From positions 170,298 to 234,297 of the forward strand of contig NZ_CALWXV010000001.1 of the NCBI RefSeq assembly GCF_944385615.1: a stretch of DNA of 64,000 nucleotides, in the 5' to 3' direction. The DNA is from an uncultured Flavonifractor sp. Its GTDB lineage: Bacteria > Bacillota > Clostridia > Oscillospirales > Oscillospiraceae. The notes beneath the pieces were generated by a model, which was not told the DNA's origin, ran no database searches, and was given only the letters and a program-made list of their open reading frames with translations. This document shows, one piece after another, positions 34,631 to 43,444 of this stretch (positions within the stretch are counted from its first letter, which is position 1; every line of letters starts with the position of its first letter). A program made the translations under genes and the position numbers.

Positions 34631-35746
34631 ATGAAGCAGATTTTGGTATTAAGCGATAATGCGCTGGAGCGGCAGATTACGGGTAAAATTTTGTCTTCCG
34701 GTCTGGAGAAGGTTCATGTTCTTTATGCGATGGAAACGGAACAGGCCTTGCATACGCTGCAAACGGAACAGCTTGACCTTTTTGTAGCGGATATCCCGCA
34801 GTTTAACCTGGCCCGGTGCAATATGATTGCCGCGGCGCGGCAGCTGGCGCCTGAAACACCCATCCTGGTGTTGTCTTCCGGCGAACAGGAGCATGTTTCC
34901 CTCAATATCTGGAGGCTTGGCATCCGCGACTATCTGCTGAAACCCTGCCGGCCAGCTTGGATCGTCGCCGCGGCCAAGGCGCTGATGGGAGAAAACCGCA
35001 GACAGCCCGCTGCGCGGGAACCGGAGGCTGGACGGCAGGCCCGCTATCTGAACGATCTGGTGGAACATCTGCGCAGCTTCCAGTATAAAAAATGTATTCA
35101 GACCACAAGAGAATACCTTGATTTGCTCTACCGGGATGAGGATAATGTAAAGGCAGTGCGGGATGAAGTCGTGAACTTCGCCGCTGGAATCGCCGATCTG
35201 GGCGCGCCCTTCGGACAGGCTGTGCAGTGGAAGCTGTCCAGCTGTCTGGAGCAATTCCGCCTTCGGTTTGACCGCCAGGGGCGGAAGTACGAGAGCTATC
35301 TCACACTGGAAAAAATGTTGAATATTATGTTTGACGCCATGGAGGAGAGCAACTTCTACGAGGTGGAGAGCGGACAGCGGATCCTCAATTACATCGACCG
35401 CAATCTGCGCCGGGGGCTCAGCCTGGATGAGGCGGCGGAATATGCCAGCATGAGCTCCTGCTACTTCAGCAAGTTCTTTAAAAAGATGACCGGGCAGAAT
35501 TATATTGCCTATGTGACCGACGGCAAGATCGAGCTGGCAAAGCAGATGCTGCTGGACACGAATATGCCGGTCATCAACATTTCCTATGAGCTCTCCTATG
35601 GCGAGACAAATTATTTCAGCAAGGCATTCAAGCGGAAGGTGGGCATTACGCCAACAGAATTCCGCGAACGCAACAGAAGAACCGGAGACGAAAGCAGCCG
35701 AATGGTACGCGAACAGGACGGCTGCCAGGAGGGGCAGGGAAAATGA
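34631..35746 (+). CDS. Response regulator, receiver + AraC-type HTH (YesN-like)
   Basis: A 371-residue transcription factor. The N-terminal receiver has Asp54 in FVADIPQF and Lys in LLKPCRP, but only a single acidic residue (LSDNALE) where two usually bind Mg2+. The middle helical region (residues 125-255) is of unknown role. Residues 260-350 carry two HTH motifs (LSLDEAAEYASMSSCYFSKF and MPVINISYELSYGETNYFSK with FKRKVGITPTEFR). It starts behind TAGGAGGA, 42 bases after the sensor, and overlaps pduQ (ATGA). By position it is the likely activator of the pdu operon. Confidence 0.9.
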   Translation: MKQILVLSDNALERQITGKILSSGLEKVHVLYAMETEQALHTLQTEQLDLFVADIPQFNLARCNMIAAARQLAPETPILVLSSGEQEHVSLNIWRLGIRDYLLKPCRPAWIVAAAKALMGENRRQPAAREPEAGRQARYLNDLVEHLRSFQYKKCIQTTREYLDLLYRDEDNVKAVRDEVVNFAAGIADLGAPFGQAVQWKLSSCLEQFRLRFDRQGRKYESYLTLEKMLNIMFDAMEESNFYEVESGQRILNYIDRNLRRGLSLDEAAEYASMSSCYFSKFFKKMTGQNYIAYVTDGKIELAKQMLLDTNMPVINISYELSYGETNYFSKAFKRKVGITPTEFRERNRRTGDESSRMVREQDGCQEGQGK

Positions 35747-36885
35747 AGGAATTCAGTTTCAGCACCAGGATTTTTTTTGGAGAAGGCGCACTGGAGCGGC
35801 TGCGTAAACTGGAAGATAAGCATGTCATGATTGTGACCGACCGGTTTATGGCCAGCATGGGCGTGCCGGATAAGGTGGCCAGCTACTTGACCCGCTGTCA
35901 GGTGGCGGTTTTTGACGGTGTTGTGCCGGACCCGCCCATTGAGGTGGTGGCAGCTGGTGTGCAGGCCCTTCAGGCCTGCGGAGCGGAGGCAATGATCGCT
36001 GTAGGCGGTGGCTCTACCATTGACGCTGCGAAGGCCATCCGGGCGGTAGCCAAGCAGACCCTTCAAATTGATACCGACCGGTGGGAGTGCTTCGCCATTC
36101 CTACCACCAGCGGGACGGGTTCTGAGGTGACGGAATACGCGGTAATTACCGACCGGGCCAAAGGGATAAAGTATCCTCTGGACAGCAAGGCCCTCCGTCC
36201 CCCGGTGGCCATTCTGGATCCTCAGCTGACGGTTTCTGCGCCTGCTTCCGTAACCGCTGATGCCGGTATGGATGTGCTGACCCACGCGATGGAAGCTTAT
36301 GTCTCCAAAGGAGCCAATGATTTTTCTGACGCTTTGTGCGAAAAGGCCATTTCTCTGGTGTTCCGCTTTTTGCCCCTGGCCTATCAGGACGGCACCAACC
36401 TGCTGGCGCGGGAAAAGCTGCATAATGCGTCCTGTATGGCCGGACTGGCCTTTAACTCCGCCGGGCTGGGCCTGACTCATGGTATGGCCCATGCGGTGGG
36501 TGGAAAGCTGCATATTGCCCATGGCAGGATCAACGCCATGCTGCTGCCCCACATCATTTCCTTCAACGCCAATCTGACGGGCGTGCGCAACGGGGAGTAC
36601 ACCCTGGCGGCAAAAAAGTACCAGCGCATTGCCAAAACGCTGGATCTGCCCGCGCCCAGTGTCCGCCTTGGTGTGTCCAACCTGCTGCGGGAAGTAGAGC
36701 ATCTGAACCGGGAGCTCAAGATCCCGTCCACACTGAAAGCATGGGGTGCCACGCCGGAACAGGTGAAGGAAGTGGAGCAAGAGATTATTTCCGCTGCTCT
36801 GGCGGATGTGACCACCAGCAGCAATCCGAGACCGGCTACAGCAGAGTGTGTGGAGGCCATTCTCCATCGCTTGTCCGGTTTTTGA
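35743..36885 (+). CDS. pduQ: 1-propanol dehydrogenase, iron-containing alcohol dehydrogenase
   Basis: A 380-residue group III iron-dependent alcohol dehydrogenase. PduQ reduces propionaldehyde (or 3-hydroxypropionaldehyde) and recycles NAD+ within the microcompartment. The opening MKEFSFSTRIFFGEGALERL matches PduQ. Nucleotide motif AVGGGSTIDAAKAI, PTTSGTGSEVTEYAV and iron ligands in DAGMDVLTHAMEAY (Asp, His) and LGLTHGMAHAVGGKLHIAHG (His residues) are visible. It is the third gene of the regulator operon, ahead of a terminator, so it is expressed apart from the main pdu transcript unless read-through occurs. Confidence 0.9.
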   Translation: MKEFSFSTRIFFGEGALERLRKLEDKHVMIVTDRFMASMGVPDKVASYLTRCQVAVFDGVVPDPPIEVVAAGVQALQACGAEAMIAVGGGSTIDAAKAIRAVAKQTLQIDTDRWECFAIPTTSGTGSEVTEYAVITDRAKGIKYPLDSKALRPPVAILDPQLTVSAPASVTADAGMDVLTHAMEAYVSKGANDFSDALCEKAISLVFRFLPLAYQDGTNLLAREKLHNASCMAGLAFNSAGLGLTHGMAHAVGGKLHIAHGRINAMLLPHIISFNANLTGVRNGEYTLAAKKYQRIAKTLDLPAPSVRLGVSNLLREVEHLNRELKIPSTLKAWGATPEQVKEVEQEIISAALADVTTSSNPRPATAECVEAILHRLSGF

Positions 36886-36896
36886 ACCAACAGAAC

Positions 36897-36943
36897 AAAA
36901 AAAGACACCTGGCATCTCATGAAAATGCCAGGTGTCTTTTTTT
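36897..36943. terminator. Terminator after pduQ
   Basis: AAAAAAAGACACCTGGCAT pairs with ATGCCAGGTGTCTTTTTTT; it separates the regulator operon from the main pdu operon. Confidence 0.92.
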
Positions 36944-37181
36944 GCCCTTGTGCATCATGAAAACAAAAAAGGACAGCCGGGCATAACCCCGAAGCATCGG
37001 ACATTCAGGGGAGCGGGGGTCATGAACAGGAGAAAACGCGGAACGATCCCTTTGGAATAAAGCGACAAAAAAGCACTCAGGTCTGCCAAGAAAATAATGC
37101 TGATTGTCAGGTATAATGCATTCAGATAGCGCGCGTTTACCACATTAGGTACGCCGTGGGCCACAAAAGGAGGTTGTATGT
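36944..37181 (+). promoter_or_regulatory. Control region and promoter of the main pdu operon
   Basis: A perfect -10 TATAAT lies at 37112-37117, but the position 17 bases upstream reads AGAAAA, so there is no -35 box. This is typical of activator-dependent promoters and fits the AraC-type regulator. Two similar A-rich half-sites (GACAAAAAAGC at 37063 and GCCAAGAAAAT at 37085) are 22 bases apart, about two helical turns, just upstream. No B12 riboswitch motif or gene is seen in this stretch. Confidence 0.55.
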
Positions 37182-37460
37182 ATGCAGCAGGAAGCGCTCG
37201 GAATGGTTGAGACCAGAGGCCTGGTAGGCGCCATTGAGGCTGCCGATGCCATGGTCAAATCCGCCAACGTCAGTCTGGTGGGCTATGAGAAGATCGGTTC
37301 CGGCCTGGTCACTGTGATGGTGCGGGGCGACGTTGGCGCCGTTAAGGCGTCTACCGACGCCGGCGCCGCCGCAGCCCAGAAGGTGGGCGAAGTGGTTTCC
37401 ATCCACGTCATCCCCAGACCCCACACCGACGTGGAGAAGATCCTTCCTCACATGGAGTAA
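37182..37460 (+). CDS. pduA: BMC-H shell protein PduA
   Basis: A 92-residue hexameric shell protein forming facets of the microcompartment. The canonical single BMC fold is seen: [40 protein letters not shown] and [15 protein letters not shown], then [15 protein letters not shown]. The pore loop KIGSG is that of PduA/PduJ, which lets small polar substrates such as propanediol pass. Start ATG 37182 follows AAAGGAGG. It is the first gene of the operon; a second near-identical copy is at 44177. Confidence 0.96.
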   Translation: MQQEALGMVETRGLVGAIEAADAMVKSANVSLVGYEKIGSGLVTVMVRGDVGAVKASTDAGAAAAQKVGEVVSIHVIPRPHTDVEKILPHME

Positions 37461-37516
37461 GTTCCCGCGCATCTTCCCAGAGAATAAAACTTTAAGAAAG
37501 TTCGGAGGGTAAACAC

Positions 37517-38338
37517 ATGAAAGACGAGCTGATCAGCAAGGTCATGGACGAAGTCATGAAGAAAATGGGCGTGACTGAGACCACTCCCGCCCCCGCTCCC
37601 GCTCCTGCGGCCGACGAAGCGTGCTGCGCCGCGCCCGCCTGCAACCTGACCGAGTTTGTGGGCACCGCTCTGGGCCACACCATCGGCCTGGTCATCGCTA
37701 ACCTGGATCATCAGGTGCATGAGCAGCTGAAGATCGATCCTAAGTATCGTGCCATCGGCATCATCAGCGACCGCGTGGGCGCCGGCCCCCAGATCTTCGC
37801 CGCTGACGAGGCCGTTAAGGCTACCAACAGTGAGTGCCTGCTGGTGGAGTGCCCCCGTGATACCGAGGGCGGCGCCGGCCACGGCTCCCTCATCATCTTT
37901 GGCGCTGAGGATGTTTCCGACGCCCGCCGGGCCGTTGAGGTCTGCCTGCGTGAGATCCCCCGCACCATGGGCGACGTGTACGGCAACAGCGCCGGCCACC
38001 TGGAGTTCCAGTACAGTGCCCGCGCCTCTTATGTGCTGAATAAGGTCTGGGGCGCTCCTCTGGGCAAGGCCTTCGGCATCACCGTCGGTGCTCCTGCCGG
38101 TATCGGCGTGGTCCTGGCGGATACCGCTTCCAAGGCCGCCACTGTGGACGCTGTCACCATTGCCACTCCCGGCAACGGCGGCACCAGCTTCTCCAACGAG
38201 GTCAACTTCTTCTTCTCCGGCGATTCCGGCGCTGTGAAGCAGGCTGTGATCGCCGCCCGCGACGTGGGCCTGCAGCTGCTCAAGACCCTGGCGCCCGACG
38301 AGGAGCTTAAGAGCACCACCACCCCCTACATCATCTAA
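37517..38338 (+). CDS. pduB: BMC-T tandem-domain shell protein PduB
   Basis: A 273-residue trimeric shell protein with two BMC domains, thought to form gated pores. Residues 1-20 make an amphipathic helix (MKDELISKVMDEVMKKMG) followed by an Ala/Pro linker, which in PduB links the shell to the enzyme core. The BMC domains follow (GTALGHTIGLVIANLDHQVH; later KAFGITVGAPAGIGVVLADT). It lies 56 bases after pduA behind TCGGAGGG. Confidence 0.94.
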   Translation: MKDELISKVMDEVMKKMGVTETTPAPAPAPAADEACCAAPACNLTEFVGTALGHTIGLVIANLDHQVHEQLKIDPKYRAIGIISDRVGAGPQIFAADEAVKATNSECLLVECPRDTEGGAGHGSLIIFGAEDVSDARRAVEVCLREIPRTMGDVYGNSAGHLEFQYSARASYVLNKVWGAPLGKAFGITVGAPAGIGVVLADTASKAATVDAVTIATPGNGGTSFSNEVNFFFSGDSGAVKQAVIAARDVGLQLLKTLAPDEELKSTTTPYII

Positions 38339-38359
38339 TTACGGGAAGGAGTCAGTTAC

Positions 38360-40021
38360 ATGAAGTCAAAGCGTTTTGAAGTGCTGGCCGCCCGCCCGGT
38401 CAACCAGGACGGCTATGTTCAGGAGTGGCCCGAAGTAGGCCTGATCGCCATGAACAGCCCCTTCGATCCCAAGCCCAGCATCAAGATCGAAAATGGTGTG
38501 ATTACCGAGCTGGACGGCAAGACCCGGGCCGAGTTCGATATGCTGGATACCTTTATCGCCGACCATGCCATCCGTCTGGAGAACGCCGAGAAGGCCATGG
38601 CCATGGATTCTCTGGAAATCGCCCGCATGATCGTGGATATCAACGTATCCCGTAAGGAAGTGCTGGACATCACCCTGTCCCTCACCCCCGCCAAGCTGAC
38701 CGAGGTGGTTGGCAAGCTGACCATCGTGGAGATCATGATGGGCATGACCAAGATGCGTGCCCGTATGATGCCCGCCAACCAGTGCCATGTCACCAACGTG
38801 CGTGACAACCCGGTGCAGATCGCCGCTGATGCGGCCGAGGCTGCCGTCCGTGGCTTTGCCGAGATGGAGACCACCGTTGCCGTGGCCCGCTACGCTCCCT
38901 TCAATGCCATGGCTCTGTTCGTGGGCGCCCAGACCGGCCGTCCTGGCATCATGACCCAGTGCGCCCTGGAAGAGGCTACCGAGCTGATGCTGGGTATGCG
39001 CGGCTTCACCACCTATGCCGAGACCATTTCCGTTTACGGCACCGAGCCCGTCTTCATGGACGGCGACGACACCCCCTATTCCAAGGCGTTCCTGGCCAGC
39101 TGCTACGCCTCCCGCGGCCTGAAGATGCGCTTTACCTCCGGTACCGGTTCCGAGGTCCAGATGGGCTATGCTGAGGGCAAGTCCATGCTGTACCTGGAGG
39201 CCCGCTGCCTGGCCGTCACCAAGGGCGCCGGCGTGCAGGGCACCCAGAACGGCTCCGTCTCCTGCATCGGCGTACCCGCCGGCGTGCCTGGCGGTATCCG
39301 TGCCGTGGCCGCTGAGAACCTGATCGCCATGCTGCTGGATCTGGAGTCCACCACTTCCAACGACCAGACCTTCACCCACTCCGACCTGCGCCGGGTGGCC
39401 CGTACGGTGCCTCAGCTCTTCTCCGGCACCGACTACATCTGCTCCGGCTACTCCGCTACCCCCAACTACGACAACATGTTCGCCGGCTCCAACTGGGACG
39501 CCGAGGACTACGACGACTGGACCATCATCCAGCGCGATATGAAGATCGACGGCGGCCTGCAGCCCGTCCGCGAAGAGGACGTGCTCAAGGCCCGCAACAA
39601 GGCCGCCCGCGCTCTGCAGGGCATGTTCCGTGAGCTGGGTCTGCCCGAGATCACCGACGCTGAGGTTGAGGCCGCCACTTACGCCAACGGCTCCAACGAT
39701 ATGCCGCAGCGTAACGTCAACGAGGACCTGAAGGCCATTGAGGACATGATGGCCCGCAAGGTGACCGGCGTTGACTTCGTGAAGGCGCTGGACCGCGCCG
39801 GTTTCCCCGATGTGGCCCACAATGTCTACAACATGCTCCGCCAGAAGGTGGCCGGCGACTACCTGCACACCGCCTCCATCTTCGACAAGGACTTCCACGT
39901 CCTCTCCGCCGTCAACGTGCCCAACGAGTATCACGGGCCCATGACCGGCTATCAGATCAGTGAGGAGCGCTGGAATGAGCTGAAGAACATTCCCAACGCC
40001 ATCCGTCCGGAAGACATCTAA
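38360..40021 (+). CDS. pduC: B12-dependent diol/glycerol dehydratase large subunit
   Basis: The catalytic alpha subunit of the adenosylcobalamin-dependent dehydratase, converting 1,2-propanediol to propionaldehyde (or glycerol to 3-hydroxypropionaldehyde). The 553-residue protein aligns without gaps with the numbering of the Klebsiella enzyme: His143, Glu170, Glu221, Gln296, Ser301, Asp335, Gln336 and Ser362 are all present, so it should be active. Start ATG 38360 follows GGAAGGAG. The sequence alone cannot separate a preference for propanediol from glycerol. It is embedded with pduD, pduE and the reactivase genes. Confidence 0.97.
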   Translation: MKSKRFEVLAARPVNQDGYVQEWPEVGLIAMNSPFDPKPSIKIENGVITELDGKTRAEFDMLDTFIADHAIRLENAEKAMAMDSLEIARMIVDINVSRKEVLDITLSLTPAKLTEVVGKLTIVEIMMGMTKMRARMMPANQCHVTNVRDNPVQIAADAAEAAVRGFAEMETTVAVARYAPFNAMALFVGAQTGRPGIMTQCALEEATELMLGMRGFTTYAETISVYGTEPVFMDGDDTPYSKAFLASCYASRGLKMRFTSGTGSEVQMGYAEGKSMLYLEARCLAVTKGAGVQGTQNGSVSCIGVPAGVPGGIRAVAAENLIAMLLDLESTTSNDQTFTHSDLRRVARTVPQLFSGTDYICSGYSATPNYDNMFAGSNWDAEDYDDWTIIQRDMKIDGGLQPVREEDVLKARNKAARALQGMFRELGLPEITDAEVEAATYANGSNDMPQRNVNEDLKAIEDMMARKVTGVDFVKALDRAGFPDVAHNVYNMLRQKVAGDYLHTASIFDKDFHVLSAVNVPNEYHGPMTGYQISEERWNELKNIPNAIRPEDI

Positions 40022-40036
40022 GAGGGGTGAAGCAAC

Positions 40037-40699
40037 ATGACGTTTGATGAAAACACTCTGCGCAGTGTGATTGAAGAAGTTCTCAAAGAGATGGGCGCCG
40101 GTCAGAGCACTCCCGCCGCGGCCCCCGCTGCGTCCACCATTCCCGCCGCCGGCAAGCTGACCGTGACGGAGGATGGCGAGGCCCGCAAGGGGTCCGCCGC
40201 CGACGAAGTGGTCATCGGCCTGGCTCCCGCCTTTGGTACCAAGCAGACCAAGACCATCGTGGACCTGCCTCATGACAAGGTGCTCCGCGAGATCATCGCC
40301 GGCATCGAGGAGGAAGGCCTGAAGTGGCGGGTCATCAAGGTGTACCGCACTTCCGACGTTTCCTTCATTGCCCATGACGCCGCCGAGTATTCCGGCTCCG
40401 GCATCGGCATCGGCATCCAGTCCAAGGGCACCACGGTCATCCATCAGAAGGACCTGCCTCCCCTGTCCAACCTGGAGCTGTTCTCTCAGGCGCCCCTGAT
40501 CGACCTGGATACCTATCGTAAGATCGGCAAGAACGCCGCCAAGTACGCTAAGGGCGAGGCCCCCACTCCCGTTCCCACCAAGAACGATCAGATGGCCCGT
40601 CCCACCTATCAGGCTCTGTCCGCTCTGCTCCACATCAAGGAGACCGAGCTGGTGGACAACAACAAGAAGCCGCAGGCCGTTTCGGTCTCGTTCCAGTAA
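40037..40699 (+). CDS. pduD: B12-dependent diol/glycerol dehydratase medium subunit
   Basis: A 220-residue beta subunit that binds the corrin ring. The first 18 residues ([18 protein letters not shown]) form an amphipathic helix followed by an Ala/Pro linker, the encapsulation peptide that targets the enzyme into the shell. The core includes [40 protein letters not shown] and [20 protein letters not shown]. It lies 15 bases after pduC. Confidence 0.96.
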   Translation: MTFDENTLRSVIEEVLKEMGAGQSTPAAAPAASTIPAAGKLTVTEDGEARKGSAADEVVIGLAPAFGTKQTKTIVDLPHDKVLREIIAGIEEEGLKWRVIKVYRTSDVSFIAHDAAEYSGSGIGIGIQSKGTTVIHQKDLPPLSNLELFSQAPLIDLDTYRKIGKNAAKYAKGEAPTPVPTKNDQMARPTYQALSALLHIKETELVDNNKKPQAVSVSFQ

Positions 40700-40714
40700 G
40701 GAGGCAGCAAGTTT

Positions 40715-41227
40715 ATGGATCAGGAACTTTTGATGAAGCAGATCGTGGAGCAGGTCATGGCTGCCATGAAGACCGGCACCTCCGCTCCCGCCGCCCCCGC
40801 CGCTTGCTGCGGCGATAAGGTGACCGCCGCCAACTATCCTCTGGCTGAGAGCATGGCCGATAAGATCAAGACTCCTACCGGCAAGGATTTTACCTCTCTG
40901 AGCTATGAGAAGGTAATCAATGGCGAGCTGACCGCCGATGATATGCGTATCGCCCCCGAGACCCTGGAGATGCAGGCTCAGGTGGCTGAGTCCGTTCACC
41001 GCGAGGCCTTTGCCGGCAACCTGCGCCGTGCCGCTGAGCTGATCGCCGTGCCCGACGAGCGCCTGCTGGAAATCTACAACGCTCTGCGTCCCTACCGCTC
41101 CACCAAGGAGGAGCTGCTGGAGATCGCCAATGAGCTGGACGGCAAGTACGGCGCCAAGACCGCCGCTACTCTGGTGCGTGAGGCCGCTGAAGTCTATGAG
41201 AAGCGCGGCAGACTGAAGAAATTCTAA
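40715..41227 (+). CDS. pduE: B12-dependent diol/glycerol dehydratase small subunit
   Basis: A 170-residue gamma subunit completing the dehydratase. The N-terminus (MDQELLMKQIVEQVMAAMK) is an amphipathic helix plus Ala/Pro linker with a CC pair, another encapsulation-type extension. The body includes LRRAAELIAVPDERLLEIYN and RPYRSTKEELLEIA, typical of PduE. Confidence 0.96.
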   Translation: MDQELLMKQIVEQVMAAMKTGTSAPAAPAACCGDKVTAANYPLAESMADKIKTPTGKDFTSLSYEKVINGELTADDMRIAPETLEMQAQVAESVHREAFAGNLRRAAELIAVPDERLLEIYNALRPYRSTKEELLEIANELDGKYGAKTAATLVREAAEVYEKRGRLKKF

Positions 41228-41255
41228 TCTACTTACCAGAGTCAGGAGGCGCCCC

Positions 41256-43076
41256 ATGAAACTTGTCGCAGGCATCGACATTGGAAACGCGACCACGGAA
41301 ACGGCGCTGGCCCGTCTGGAGAATGGCCGCGCTGTGTTCCTGGCCAGCGGTACGGTGCCCACCACGGGCATCAAGGGCACCCGCCAGAACATCAATGGTA
41401 TTTTCCACTCCCTGAACAACGCTTTGGAGAAGGCCGGCTATACCATTCAGGATTTGTCGGAGGTGCGGCTCAACGAGGCCGCCCCCGTCATCGGCGATGT
41501 GGCAATGGAGACCATTACCGAGACCATCATCACCGAGTCCACCATGATCGGCCACAATCCCGCTACACCTGGCGGTATGGGCGTGGGTGTGGGAGAGACC
41601 ATCCTGGTCACCGACCTGGAGCAGGCCCCTGGGGGAAAGGACTATATTGCGGTCGTTCCCAAGTCCGTGGATTTTGAGGAGGCGGCCCGACTGATCAACC
41701 GGGGCAGCACCGGCAGCCGCCAGGTCACCGCTGCCATCGTGCAGCGGGATGACGGCGTGCTGATCCACAACCGGCTGGATCGAAAGATCCCCATCGTGGA
41801 TGAGGTGGCCCTGGTGGATAAGGTGCCTCTGGGGATGCGTTCCGCGGTGGAAGTTGCCACGGCTGGCGGCGTGGTGGAGGTGCTCTCCAATCCCTATGGC
41901 ATCGCAACCCTGTTCGGCTTGTCCTCGGATGAGACCCGGCAGGTGGTGCCCATTGCCCGGGCCCTGATCGGCAACCGCTCCGCGGTGGTCATCAAGACGC
42001 CCGCCGGAGACGTGAAGGAGCGGAAGATCCCCGCCGGTTCCATGGAGCTGATGGGGACCAACCGCAGCGTCAAGGTGGATGTGGACGCGGGCGCGGAGCG
42101 CATCATGAAGGCGGTGGAGTCCATCCCCGCCCTGGAAGATGTGCGGGGCGAGCCCGGCACCAACGCCGGCGGTATGCTGGAAAAGGTGCGCCAGGTCATG
42201 GCCAATCTGACCAACCAGCATCCCAGAGACATCAAGATTCAGGACCTGCTGGCGGTGGATACCTTTACACCGCAGAAGGTGCAGGGCGGCCTGGCCAATG
42301 AGTTTTCCCAGGAGAACGCGGTGGGCATCGCCGCCATGGTAAAGGCCGACCGGCTTCAGATGGAAGCCATCGCCAAAGAATTTTCCCAACAGATCAACGT
42401 GCCGGTACGGGTTGGCGGCGTGGAGGCCGACATGGCCATCCGGGGAGCCCTGACCACGCCGGGCACCAACAAGCCGCTGGCCATTTTGGATATGGGAGCC
42501 GGTTCCACCGACGCATCCATCATCAATCCCGAGGGAGATATCCACTCCATCCACTTGGCGGGCGCCGGTAACATGGTCACGCTGCTGATCCAATCCGAAA
42601 TGGGTCTGTCCGACTTTGATACTGCGGAGGACATCAAAAAATATCCCTTGGCCAAGGTGGAAAGCCTGTTCCACATCCGCCATGAAAATGGCACCGTGGA
42701 ATTTTTCCAAAAGCCCCTGGACCCCCACCTCTTCGCAAAGGTAGTCATTCTGAAGGAGGGAAAATTTATCCCTCTGGAAGGGGATATGTCCATGGAGCGC
42801 ATCAAGCTGATCCGCCAGCAGGCCAAGCAGAAGGTGTTTGTCACCAACGCCATCCGTGCCCTTACCCGGGTGAGTCCGACCGGCAATGTCCGTGAGATCC
42901 AGTTTGTGGTTCTGGTGGGCGGCTCCGCCCTGGACTTTGAGGTGCCGCAGATGGTGACGGACGCTCTGTCCCAGTACAAAGTGGTGGCTGGTCGGGGCAA
43001 TATCCGGGGAACAGAAGGGCCCCGCAACGCGGTTGCCACCGGCTTGGTCCTCTCCCTGACGGAAGGGGGAGCCTGA
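41256..43076 (+). CDS. pduG: Diol dehydratase reactivase, large subunit
   Basis: PduG is the ATP-dependent chaperone-like subunit that ejects damaged cobalamin from the inactivated dehydratase. The 606-residue protein has an actin-like ATPase fold with the phosphate loop LVAGIDIGNATTETALARL and LAILDMGAGSTDASIINPEG. The family-typical segments GVEADMAIRGALTTPGTNKP and LVGGSALDFEVPQMVTDAL follow. Start ATG 41256 follows CAGGAGG. Confidence 0.96.
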   Translation: MKLVAGIDIGNATTETALARLENGRAVFLASGTVPTTGIKGTRQNINGIFHSLNNALEKAGYTIQDLSEVRLNEAAPVIGDVAMETITETIITESTMIGHNPATPGGMGVGVGETILVTDLEQAPGGKDYIAVVPKSVDFEEAARLINRGSTGSRQVTAAIVQRDDGVLIHNRLDRKIPIVDEVALVDKVPLGMRSAVEVATAGGVVEVLSNPYGIATLFGLSSDETRQVVPIARALIGNRSAVVIKTPAGDVKERKIPAGSMELMGTNRSVKVDVDAGAERIMKAVESIPALEDVRGEPGTNAGGMLEKVRQVMANLTNQHPRDIKIQDLLAVDTFTPQKVQGGLANEFSQENAVGIAAMVKADRLQMEAIAKEFSQQINVPVRVGGVEADMAIRGALTTPGTNKPLAILDMGAGSTDASIINPEGDIHSIHLAGAGNMVTLLIQSEMGLSDFDTAEDIKKYPLAKVESLFHIRHENGTVEFFQKPLDPHLFAKVVILKEGKFIPLEGDMSMERIKLIRQQAKQKVFVTNAIRALTRVSPTGNVREIQFVVLVGGSALDFEVPQMVTDALSQYKVVAGRGNIRGTEGPRNAVATGLVLSLTEGGA

Positions 43077-43077
43077 T

Positions 43078-43440
43078 ATGCCCATGGCCCATGAGATCAA
43101 AAAGCCCTTGATCCACTTTTTCTTCGCGCCCAACGCAGACCGCAGAGTCTTGCGGGAGGTGGAATTGGGAATGGAGGAGGAGGGGATCCCCTGGAAGCTG
43201 GAGCAGCACGAATCCGGGACAGCCTTAGCGCTGGCCTGGGAAGCGGCCAAAAGCTCCAATCTGGAGGTGGGCATCGGCGCCGACAGCCAGTGGCTTATTC
43301 TCCATTATAACAAGTTGGAAGAGGATCAGCCTTTATTCCGCATCTCTGCCCAATCCGGACCGGTACAGGCCCGGGCATTGGGAGCCAACGCGGCGCGTCT
43401 GGTCAAGAAGCTGCCGTTGAAGGCTCTGGACAGGAGGTGA
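43078..43440 (+). CDS. pduH: Diol dehydratase reactivase, small subunit
   Basis: A 120-residue subunit partnering PduG. It shows IHFFFAPNADRRVLREVELG, HESGTALALAWEAAKSSNLE and LGANAARLVKKLP, matching the dehydratase-beta-like fold that swaps with the enzyme subunit. Start ATG 43078 lies one base after the pduG stop. Confidence 0.93.
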   Translation: MPMAHEIKKPLIHFFFAPNADRRVLREVELGMEEEGIPWKLEQHESGTALALAWEAAKSSNLEVGIGADSQWLILHYNKLEEDQPLFRISAQSGPVQARALGANAARLVKKLPLKALDRR

Positions 43441-43444
43441 AGAT

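Noticed and set aside
36944-37181. Cobalamin riboswitch ahead of the B12-dependent operon
   Set aside because: No B12-box-like sequence is visible, and the stretch is short for such an RNA.
38366-41419. Very long minus-strand open frame (1017 codons) opposite pduC-pduD-pduE
   Set aside because: It mirrors genes with clear families; its residue composition is the Gly/His/Leu-rich pattern of an antisense frame in GC-rich codons and it has no start site.
41229-43274. 681-codon minus-strand frame opposite pduG-pduH
   Set aside because: Antisense shadow of GC-biased codons with no binding site or family resemblance.
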